Positions 1 through 5,416 of a stretch of 5,416 nt of DNA are shown one piece after another. Under the pieces are notes generated by a model, which ran no database searches, was not told the DNA's origin, and saw nothing but the letters and a program-made list of their open reading frames with translations. Every line of letters starts with the position of its first letter. The first letter of the stretch is position 1. The DNA comes from an uncultured Lachnospiraceae bacterium. Its GTDB lineage: Bacteria > Bacillota > Clostridia > Lachnospirales > Lachnospiraceae. A program made the translations under genes and the position numbers. The stretch spans positions 1 through 5,416 of the forward strand of contig CAJOQO010000278.1 of assembly GCA_905236545.1 (NCBI GenBank), given 5' to 3'.

Positions 1-715
1 CCTCCACTTCGGGCATGACCGCGTAGCCCTCCGGATGCGCCAGGACCACGTCCATCCCGAACCGGGTCATCAGGCCGATGACGCCCTGCGGTACGGAAAG
101 CGGTTTCCCGTAGCTGGGGGAATACGCCCATGTCATGGCAAGCTTCCTGCCCTTCAGGTTTTCCACTCCGCCGAAGTAATGGATGATCTCTTCCATATCC
201 GCCATGCACTGGGTCGGATGATCCACATCGCACTGCAGGTTCACGAGCGTCGGCTTCTGTTCCAGTATGCCGTCTTTATATCCCTGTGTGACCGCGTCCA
301 TGAACGTTTTCTGGTAGGTATGTCCTTTGCCGATGTACATATCATCGCGGATACCGATCACATCCGCCATGAAGGACACCATGTTCGCTGTCTCCCTCAC
401 CGTCTCTCCATGCGCGATCTGGCTCTTCTTCTCATCCAGATCCTGCACCTCAAGTCCAAGAAGATTGCAGGCAGACGCAAAGGAAAACCTGGTGCGGGTG
501 GAGTTATCACGGAAGATCGAGATTCCAAGCCCGGAATCAAAGATCTTCGTGGAGATGTTCTGCTCCCTCAGATGGCGAAGCGCATCCGCAACGGTAAACA
601 CTGCCATGATCTCATCATCTGTCTTATCCCAGGTGAAATAAAAATCATTCTCATACATATCGCTGAACTTCAGCGTATCCAGCCTGTCAATAAATGCCTG
701 TAGCCCTTTATCCAT
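1..715 (-). CDS. ygeW: YgeW, knotted carbamoyltransferase (3' end beyond window)
   Basis: This is the N-terminal 238 residues of a carbamoyltransferase of the aspartate/ornithine transcarbamylase superfamily, YgeW subfamily; E. coli YgeW is about 396 residues, so roughly 60% is present. The carbamoyl-phosphate loop STRTR is at residues 72-76, the superfamily HPTQ motif at 166-169, and the second-domain entry (MTWAYSPSYGKP) at 194-205. The stretches around 'ISTKIFDSGLGISIFRDN' (54-71) and 'SQIAHGETVRETANM' (98-112) closely match E. coli YgeW from memory. The ATG at 715 is chosen because an AGGAAAGGAA ribosome-binding site lies just upstream and the first residues align with E. coli. An in-frame ATG at 739 has no such site. 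Members of this subfamily do not show the usual ornithine or aspartate activity; the natural acceptor is not established. Beside ygeY and ygfK, the likely role is handling a ureido/carbamoyl intermediate of anaerobic urate breakdown in the cytoplasm (inference). It is cut by the window edge, not broken. Confidence 0.95.
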   Translation of the reverse strand, partial: MDKGLQAFIDRLDTLKFSDMYENDFYFTWDKTDDEIMAVFTVADALRHLREQNISTKIFDSGLGISIFRDNSTRTRFSFASACNLLGLEVQDLDEKKSQIAHGETVRETANMVSFMADVIGIRDDMYIGKGHTYQKTFMDAVTQGYKDGILEQKPTLVNLQCDVDHPTQCMADMEEIIHYFGGVENLKGRKLAMTWAYSPSYGKPLSVPQGVIGLMTRFGMDVVLAHPEGYAVMPEVE

Positions 716-720
716 CTTTG

Positions 721-730
721 TTCCTTTCCT
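721..730 (-). promoter_or_regulatory. Ribosome-binding site of ygeW
   Basis: On the minus strand this reads AGGAAAGGAA, with the AAGGA core (722-726) six bases before the ATG at 715. It decides the ygeW start against the in-frame ATG eight codons upstream at 739, which is preceded by a GC-rich stretch without a Shine-Dalgarno match. Confidence 0.8.
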
Positions 731-748
731 CTGAGCCATGATAAAGCC

Positions 749-776
749 GCCGGAAGCCGGCTGCGGATGGCTCCGC
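749..776 (-). other. Two adjacent GC-rich hairpins between ygeY and ygeW
   Basis: Two short perfect inverted repeats lie side by side in the 82-nt gap. GCGGA/TCCGC (763-767 with 772-776) has a 4-base loop. GCCGG/CCGGC (749-753 with 757-761) has a 3-base loop. On the transcript they come about 20 bases after the ygeY stop and are followed by only a weak run of three T (GGCTTTATC). They could partly attenuate transcription into ygeW or protect the ygeY mRNA 3' end. The missing U-tract argues against an efficient intrinsic terminator, and stems of five pairs could arise by chance in GC-rich DNA. Confidence 0.35.
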
Positions 777-797
777 GCTTATCATGCGCATACAGCA

Positions 798-2195
798 TTA
801 CAGAATCTCGTTATCCGTCTTACCGGCGCGAAATACCGTGACATCGTCTGTTTTCTCTTCGGTTATGTAAAGCGGAATCGCCGCGGTCAGAACCGCGCAG
901 ACCCGGACCAGATCCTGCTTCCAGGTAATCTCATTCGGCGCGTGCGCCTGGCTCTCGGCGCCGGGGCCGAAGCCGACGCAGGGGATCCCGTACCGTCCCT
1001 GAATCGCAACGCCGTTGGTGGAGAAGGTCCATTTATCGATCAGCGGACGGTCACGAAGGGCCTTCTGGCTCTCCGGACCCATCCTCCGGTCTCCGTACAG
1101 CGCCTTATGCGCATCGGTCAGACACTTTACATGCGCCGCCGTCTCCTTGTTGATCCAGGTCGGGAAATAGGCTTCCGTCTCATATACCTCTCCGGTCCAT
1201 GCCGGCCGGGAATACATATACATGGAGACTTTCACGTCATCTTTGTACTTCCTGACGGCAGGAAGCTCCTCGATCTCCTTCAGGCAGCTGTCCCAGGTCT
1301 CTCCCGCCGTCATGCGGCGGTCGATCGAAATCGCGCAGGAGTCAGCCACCGCGCAGCGGCTCGGTGAGGTATAAAAGATCTGGGATACCGTACAGGTGCC
1401 CCTGCCCAGGAATCTGGCATCCTCATAGTGCTCCGGATTATACTTCGGATCGAGCATCTTCACGAGCCCCTTGATCTGTGTGGAGTCAGAGCAGCCGTTA
1501 TTGTTCAGGGCCCTCACGTCATTGATGATGTCAGCCATCTTATAGATCGCGTTGTCGCCACGCTCCGGCGCGCTCCCGTGGCATGACACTCCGTGAACAT
1601 CCACCCGGATCTCCATGCGTCCTCTGTGTCCGCGATAGATTCCTCCGTCTGTCGGCTCTGTCGAGATCACAAACTCCGGACGGATCTTATCCTTGTTGAC
1701 AATATACTGCCAGCACAGGCCGTCGCAGTCTTCCTCCATGACGGATCCGACCACCATGATCTTATAGCCTTCCGGAATCAGATCCATCTCCTTCATAATC
1801 TTGACGGCATAGACCGCGGAAGCGGTTCCGCCCTCCTGGTCCGATCCGCCCCGTCCATAGATCACATCGTCGTCTTCCCAGCCTTCATAAGGATCCGCCG
1901 TCCAGTTTTCCCGGTTTCCGATGCCGACCGTATCGATGTGCCCGTCAATGGCGATGATCTTCCTGTCGTCTCCGATATCGCCGTTCTTTCCTGCCCAGCC
2001 GATGACATTGCCCAGACCGTCGATCTCAACCTTGTCGAATCCGACCTTTTCCATCTCGGCCTTGATGCACATGACAACATCCTTTTCCTCACAGCTCTCA
2101 CTCGGATATGAGATCATCGCGCGAAGAAATGCGGTCATATCCTTTTTATAGCCTTCCGCCGCCTCCCTGATCTTACTGTAATCCAACTGCATCAT
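798..2195 (-). CDS. ygeY: YgeY, M20-family metal-dependent amidohydrolase
   Basis: This 465-residue cytoplasmic hydrolase of the M20 metallopeptidase/deacylase family belongs to the YgeY subfamily. That subfamily is often named 'selenium metabolism hydrolase' because of gene neighbourhood, not biochemistry. The di-metal site is complete: H86-x-D88 in 'DGHIDTV', bridging D119 in '[10 protein letters not shown]', catalytic/metal E154-E155 in 'MEEDCDG', E180 in 'STEPTD', and H418 in 'QAHAPNE'. H206 in 'VSCHGSAP' is the usual dimer-domain histidine. Long stretches match E. coli YgeY from memory (for example [11 protein letters not shown], 278-287, and [10 protein letters not shown], 387-396). It is longer than the E. 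coli protein (about 400 residues), with an insertion near 231-262, a smaller one near 370-384 and a C-terminal tail of about 20 residues. The start at 2195 has AAGGAG five bases upstream; the next codon is also ATG (2192, spacing 8) and may be the true start. Within the urate cluster it probably cleaves an amide- or ureido-bearing intermediate ahead of diaminopropionate lyase (inference). It probably has its own promoter at 2300-2327. Confidence 0.95.
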   Translation of the reverse strand: MMQLDYSKIREAAEGYKKDMTAFLRAMISYPSESCEEKDVVMCIKAEMEKVGFDKVEIDGLGNVIGWAGKNGDIGDDRKIIAIDGHIDTVGIGNRENWTADPYEGWEDDDVIYGRGGSDQEGGTASAVYAVKIMKEMDLIPEGYKIMVVGSVMEEDCDGLCWQYIVNKDKIRPEFVISTEPTDGGIYRGHRGRMEIRVDVHGVSCHGSAPERGDNAIYKMADIINDVRALNNNGCSDSTQIKGLVKMLDPKYNPEHYEDARFLGRGTCTVSQIFYTSPSRCAVADSCAISIDRRMTAGETWDSCLKEIEELPAVRKYKDDVKVSMYMYSRPAWTGEVYETEAYFPTWINKETAAHVKCLTDAHKALYGDRRMGPESQKALRDRPLIDKWTFSTNGVAIQGRYGIPCVGFGPGAESQAHAPNEITWKQDLVRVCAVLTAAIPLYITEEKTDDVTVFRAGKTDNEIL

Positions 2196-2200
2196 AGGTA

Positions 2201-2206
2201 CTCCTT
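2201..2206 (-). promoter_or_regulatory. Ribosome-binding site of ygeY
   Basis: The minus strand reads AAGGAG, five bases before the ATG at 2195 and eight before the following ATG at 2192. It argues against starting ygeY at the in-frame TTG at 2237, which lies inside the pentanucleotide repeat and has no Shine-Dalgarno sequence. It starts 15 bases beyond the low-coordinate edge of the repeat, so slippage there would not change this spacing. Confidence 0.85.
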
Positions 2207-2220
2207 CCCGACAATGACAC

Positions 2221-2260
2221 AATGCAATGCAATGCAATGCAATGCGATGCGATGCGATGC
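2221..2260. repeat. Pentanucleotide tandem repeat, 8 units, in ygeY leader
   Basis: On the plus strand this is five perfect copies of AATGC (2221-2245) followed by three perfect copies of GATGC (2246-2260), with no interruption. On the transcribed strand it reads GCATC three times and then GCATT five times. It lies between the predicted ygeY promoter and ribosome-binding site, in the untranslated leader. The two blocks differ by one base per unit, as expected if a point mutation was spread by slippage or unequal copying. The unit length is not a multiple of three, but because the array precedes the chosen start, copy-number changes would alter leader length and folding, not the reading frame. 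Confidence 0.97.
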
Positions 2261-2299
2261 TTACATCATGTTATACAGTCAAACTTTTTGTCTGATTTT

Positions 2300-2327
2300 A
2301 ATATAACAGTTTGTTCAGACTTGTCAA
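2300..2327 (-). promoter_or_regulatory. Sigma-A type promoter for ygeY (and ygeW)
   Basis: The minus strand carries a perfect -35 TTGACA (2322-2327), a 16-base spacer, and a -10 TATATT (2300-2305, five of six consensus bases). The -10 is preceded by TGT, forming an extended -10. The -35 includes the stop codon of ygfK (2324-2326). Initiation would be expected near 2293, giving a leader of just under 100 bases that contains the pentanucleotide repeat. It sits in a locally AT-rich patch between GC-rich genes. It would let ygeY-ygeW be transcribed independently of ygfK. No transcript data are available here, so it is a sequence-based prediction. Confidence 0.65.
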
Positions 2328-5326
2328 GACTGTCCGATCAGCCAGCTGTACTCACGGATCACCGCAAGGATCAGCAGGCGCAGCGGTTCGTGAAGTCCGC
2401 ATCCCTCATCCGAGACATCCACGGTCTGCGTCTTCTCAGCGAAGCGGAGCCTGACCTTCGTTCCGCCGAGAACCAGGAATCCCGTGTTCCCGGAATTCTC
2501 CATATCCTCCTCACTCCAGAACAGGGTCAGCTTATCGCGGTACGGCCTTCCCGAATACGGGCAGAACACCGCGCAGTTTCCGCACTCATTGCACATTCCG
2601 TCCACGTGAAGGATCTGTTCCTTCTCCAGTCCCGGAACCCGGATCGCGATGTTCGCGCGGTTCGGGCAGACGTCCGTACAGACCTCGCAGACCGTCGCGC
2701 AGCCAAGGCACCGCTTCTCGGGCAGCTGCCCTCCCTCGGAAAGAACGCCCTTCCTCTCTTTGCATTTTGCCACGTCATCCGCGCCATTTTCCTTCTCATA
2801 AGCGTCAAACGTGATTCCTGCGATGGCGGAGGCGGCGGTCATTGCGTCGGCGATTCCTTTCACGACGGTTGCCGGGCCTCTCCTGCAGTCGCCAATGAGA
2901 TAGACCCCTTCCACGCTGGTCCTGTTGTTCTCATCCGTTACGGGACGTCCTTTTTCGTCAAATGCCGCGCCGGCTCCCTCAAGCAGGCTGTAATCGACTC
3001 TCTCTCCGACCGCCGTTATCACGCTGTCACAGTCGATAAAGATCTTCTCTCCGGTATCGACAGGACTTCTGCGTCCTCCCTCATCCGGCTCGCCGAGTGT
3101 CATCACGCTGCATTCCAGCCGGCCGTCTTTCCAGCCGATCGGAGCGAGCAGCTCACGGAAGGCAACTCCGTCGCGAATCGCATCCAGCAGTTCTTCCTCA
3201 TCCGCAGGCATATACCTTCTGGTTCTTCTGTATACCAGGCTGACCTCTTTCACTCCCCTGACCCGCAGGGCTGCCCGGGAGACATCCATCGCGGTATTGC
3301 CGGCACCGATCACGACTACCTTTTCCCCGAGGCTGACGAGGGATTCATCCTTTTTGACCTTTGTCAGGAAATCCAGCGCATCCAGCGACTCTCCATAGGA
3401 AAGGGCGTTCCTTCCATGCTTCCAGGCGCCGATGGCCAGAATGATATCCGTGTACCCCTCTTTCCGCAAAGAAGCAAGATCCGTTATCTCGCAGCCCGTC
3501 CGGAACTGCGCTCCATACCTTGCGCAGAGCTCGATATCCCGGTCGATCGCGCTGTCATCGATTCTGAACTGCGGAATCGCCCTGCGGACAACACCTCCCA
3601 GGGTGTCTTCCTTTTCGAAGACGGTAACCGGAACGCCGGCACGCGACAGGAAGCTGGCTGCGGCAAGGCCCGCCGGGCCGCCGCCGACGATGGCCGTCTT
3701 TCCCGAACCCTTCCGGGATGCCGGTACATTGTCCCCGGCCAGGAGATCGGCCGCGGCACTCTTCGCTGCCTCCAGCTTTACTTCACGGATGCGTACGCTC
3801 TCTTCATAGTGATTGCGCATGCAGCGGTCCGCGCAGGTATGCGGGCAGATCGTTCCGGTGATGAATGGAAGCGCATTTTTCTCAAGGATAATCCTGAGCG
3901 CGTCCGCGCTCCGCCCCTCCTCCATCGCGCGCAGATAGGCCGGAATATCCTGATGGATCGGGCATCCGCCGGAGCACGGCGCGTCGAAGCAGTCCATCAG
4001 CGGAAGGCTTTCCTCCTTCTTGCGGGAAGGAAGCGGCTTGATGCTCTTACGGTTTTTCTCCCTGACAAGCGCCTCCTCAGCAAGGGCACTGACCTTTTCC
4101 GTATCCACCCCGGTCCACGCTCCATCCGGAATATCCTCCAGGAGCGTCCCGATCTGGTAAAGCCTCTGATATCCGCCCGGTTTCAGCAGCGTGGTCGCCA
4201 TAGTGACCGGCCACACGCCCGCCGTGACAAGATCCCTGATATTGAAATAATCGGCGCCGCCCGAATAGGAGATGCGCAGCTTCCCGTCAAACTGCTTCGC
4301 GATCCTGGAAACCAGCTGGATCGTCAGCGGATAGAGGCTGCGCCCGGACATGTACATCTCCTCGCTCGGCAGCTCTCCGGCCTTCACATCCACCGGGAAG
4401 GTGTTGGTCAGCTTGATCCCGATGGAAAGGCCGAGGCTCTTCGCGAGCGCGGTCAGGCGCTCGAACATGGGAACCGCGTCCGCCCACTGCAGGTCAGTCG
4501 TAAAATGATGGTCATCAAATGCGATATAGTCGAAGCCAAGGCCATCCAGCGTCTTTCTGGCAAAATCATATCCAAGCAGCGTCGGGTTGCATTTCACATA
4601 AGTGTTCAGATGCTTCTCCTTCATCAGGTAGGAAGCAATCGCCTCGATCTCCTCCGGAGGACATCCGTGCAGGGTCGATTCCGTGACGGAGTTGGAAATC
4701 TGTGACGGGATCTTCAGGATATCCTCTTTCGTCACCTTCTTAAGCAGTCCCTTTTCCACCGCCTCAAGGGATGCGTTGATGCAGTCACAGAATACCGGAT
4801 TCTCCTTTGCCTCGATCATCTCATCGAGGAACTTCTGAAGCTTCGGAGTCTTAATGCCGTCCAGATCATAGCCGACCGACATGTTGAAGACGATATCATC
4901 CGGAGATCCCAGCCCGAGCTCCGTGGCGAGAATATGGATCAGAACCCATGCCTTCACATATTCCTCATACGCCTGGCCGACCTCCAGCTCGGTAGACCAT
5001 TCACAGTTATAGCACTCATCCTCTGCCGCGATGCAGGGTTTCGGCACACAGGCTGCCAGCTCCCGTCCATCCATCTTCTGCACCGTCTTCAGCTCAAACC
5101 AGGACGAGCCGGCAAGGTAAGCGGCAACCAGATTCTGCGCAAGCTGCGTATTCGGGCCAGCGGCAGGTCCGAACAGGGTTCCGATCGAACCGTCAAAGAT
5201 CGGATAACGCCTGCCGCTTCTCTTCAGAAGCTTTGATACTCCAAAGATGCTTCCCTCTCTTTCCCACTCACAGACAGACCAGTTCAGAAGCTGCCTGTAT
5301 GGAATCAGTCTCATCAGATCACTCAT
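2324..5326 (-). CDS. ygfK: YgfK, flavin/iron-sulfur oxidoreductase ('putative selenate reductase')
   Basis: This is a 1000-residue predicted cytoplasmic reductase, close to the length of E. coli YgfK (about 1030), which it matches strongly from memory. Residues about 45-395 form a dihydroorotate-dehydrogenase-like barrel: FGPAAGPNTQLAQN at 52-65, STLHGCPPEEIEAI at 217-230, NPTLLGY at 247-253, MYMSGRSLYPL at 324-334, ISYSGG at 352-357, LLKPGGYQRL at 380-389. A GltD-like module follows. Its Fe-S cysteines are C446, C451, C455 and C494, C498, C502. The FAD motif GGGPAG is at 548-553, the NAD(P) motif GAGNTA at 674-679 with YRRTRR at 699-704, and the second FAD motif GDCRRGP at 812-818. The C-terminus is ferredoxin-like: cysteines 873, 876, 880, 883, 887 and 912, 915, 918, 922, enough for two [4Fe-4S] clusters. 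GAGGAG lies seven bases before the ATG. No in-frame UGA (selenocysteine) occurs. The selenate-reductase name comes from genetics in E. coli. The cluster and the dihydropyrimidine-dehydrogenase-like parts suggest NAD(P)H-driven reduction of a purine-derived ring (inference). Confidence 0.95.
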   Translation of the reverse strand: MSDLMRLIPYRQLLNWSVCEWEREGSIFGVSKLLKRSGRRYPIFDGSIGTLFGPAAGPNTQLAQNLVAAYLAGSSWFELKTVQKMDGRELAACVPKPCIAAEDECYNCEWSTELEVGQAYEEYVKAWVLIHILATELGLGSPDDIVFNMSVGYDLDGIKTPKLQKFLDEMIEAKENPVFCDCINASLEAVEKGLLKKVTKEDILKIPSQISNSVTESTLHGCPPEEIEAIASYLMKEKHLNTYVKCNPTLLGYDFARKTLDGLGFDYIAFDDHHFTTDLQWADAVPMFERLTALAKSLGLSIGIKLTNTFPVDVKAGELPSEEMYMSGRSLYPLTIQLVSRIAKQFDGKLRISYSGGADYFNIRDLVTAGVWPVTMATTLLKPGGYQRLYQIGTLLEDIPDGAWTGVDTEKVSALAEEALVREKNRKSIKPLPSRKKEESLPLMDCFDAPCSGGCPIHQDIPAYLRAMEEGRSADALRIILEKNALPFITGTICPHTCADRCMRNHYEESVRIREVKLEAAKSAAADLLAGDNVPASRKGSGKTAIVGGGPAGLAAASFLSRAGVPVTVFEKEDTLGGVVRRAIPQFRIDDSAIDRDIELCARYGAQFRTGCEITDLASLRKEGYTDIILAIGAWKHGRNALSYGESLDALDFLTKVKKDESLVSLGEKVVVIGAGNTAMDVSRAALRVRGVKEVSLVYRRTRRYMPADEEELLDAIRDGVAFRELLAPIGWKDGRLECSVMTLGEPDEGGRRSPVDTGEKIFIDCDSVITAVGERVDYSLLEGAGAAFDEKGRPVTDENNRTSVEGVYLIGDCRRGPATVVKGIADAMTAASAIAGITFDAYEKENGADDVAKCKERKGVLSEGGQLPEKRCLGCATVCEVCTDVCPNRANIAIRVPGLEKEQILHVDGMCNECGNCAVFCPYSGRPYRDKLTLFWSEEDMENSGNTGFLVLGGTKVRLRFAEKTQTVDVSDEGCGLHEPLRLLILAVIREYSWLIGQS

Positions 5327-5416
5327 CTTCCCACTCCTCTCTGACAGGTCATCGCAGGCCCGTCCTCCATCCTCAGTAATGTTCCGTTACAGAAACGGTT
5401 CTTGCTTCACAATACG
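5327..5416 (-). other. ygfK leader, possibly with the tail of an upstream gene
   Basis: Ninety bases precede ygfK and extend to the window edge. They contain the GAGGAG ribosome-binding site (5334-5339, spacing 7) and a weak hairpin CCGTT/AACGG (5384-5388 with 5394-5398, loop of five) without a T-run. One frame is open from the edge and ends at TAA 5387-5389 after nine codons (RIVKQEPFL). A second ends at TGA after TEHY. Either could be the C-terminus of an upstream operon gene, but the stretch is too short to identify. I see no convincing promoter here, so ygfK is probably read from further upstream. Confidence 0.4.

Noticed and set aside
35..703. A 222-codon open frame on the plus strand
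   Set aside because: It is antisense to ygeW, whose own frame carries clear carbamoyltransferase motifs. The antisense translation is low in recognisable features.
716..739. Longer ygeW start at ATG 739
   Set aside because: It is in frame but without an upstream ribosome-binding site; the good site lies between 739 and 715, and the E. coli alignment begins at 715.
738..2151. Several open frames opposite or overlapping ygeY
   Set aside because: All are shadows of the well-supported ygeY reading frame, with no domain signal or ribosome-binding site.
2196..2237. Longer ygeY start at TTG 2237, adding 14 residues
   Set aside because: The extra residues are encoded by the repeat and the ribosome-binding site itself ([13 protein letters not shown]), and TTG 2237 lacks a Shine-Dalgarno sequence, while the ATG at 2195 has one and fits the family N-terminus.
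2272..2287. A second promoter-like pair TTGACT and TATAAC on the minus strand
   Set aside because: The two boxes are only two to three bases apart, and no -35-like sequence lies about 17 bases before TATAAC.
2222..4705. An 827-codon open frame on the plus strand
   Set aside because: It is antisense to ygfK, shows no recognisable domain, starts inside the pentanucleotide repeat and has no ribosome-binding site. GC-rich third positions in ygfK explain the open antisense frame.
2324..5326. YgfK as a selenoprotein or molybdenum-dependent selenate reductase
   Set aside because: No in-frame UGA occurs before the stop and no molybdopterin domain is seen; the name is inherited from genetic and neighbourhood evidence.
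5382..5402. Terminator upstream of ygfK
   Set aside because: The stem has only five pairs with mismatches beyond and is followed by AACATTACTG rather than a T-run.

Overview
The window reads as part of an anaerobic purine (uric acid) catabolism operon from an obligate or facultative anaerobe. It most likely comes from the Clostridia (Bacillota): the ribosome-binding sites are strong AAGGAG/GAGGAG types, the single clear promoter is a near-consensus sigma-A type, and the intergenic DNA is AT-rich against GC-rich coding DNA. The organism assignment is inference. No rRNA or other phylogenetic marker is present.

All genes lie on the minus strand, so transcription runs from high to low coordinates. 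The first gene is ygfK (5326 to 2324), a 1000-residue, multi-domain flavin/iron-sulfur oxidoreductase usually labelled 'putative selenate reductase subunit'. A 128-nt gap follows. It holds a good promoter whose -35 overlaps the ygfK stop codon, then a 40-bp pentanucleotide tandem repeat in the leader of the next gene. Next is ygeY (2195 to 798), a metal-dependent M20-family hydrolase with all metal ligands present. An 82-nt gap with two small GC-rich hairpins separates it from ygeW (715 to beyond the window start), a knotted carbamoyltransferase of which the first 238 residues are visible. Upstream of ygfK (5327-5416) there is only a leader with its ribosome-binding site and possibly the tail of another gene.

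ygfK, ygeY and ygeW belong to the gene set (with ygeX, ssnA, hyuA and xdhD elsewhere) reported to let gut anaerobes break down uric acid without oxygen. Within that scheme, YgfK would supply a reductive step. YgeY would hydrolyse an amide- or ureido-type intermediate, and YgeW would transfer or remove a carbamoyl group, conserving it as carbamoyl phosphate. Diaminopropionate ammonia-lyase (ygeX) is the expected next gene below position 1. The exact substrates of each enzyme are inference. No transposon, tRNA, rRNA, CRISPR array or prophage feature was seen. The long plus-strand open frames are antisense shadows of the three genes.
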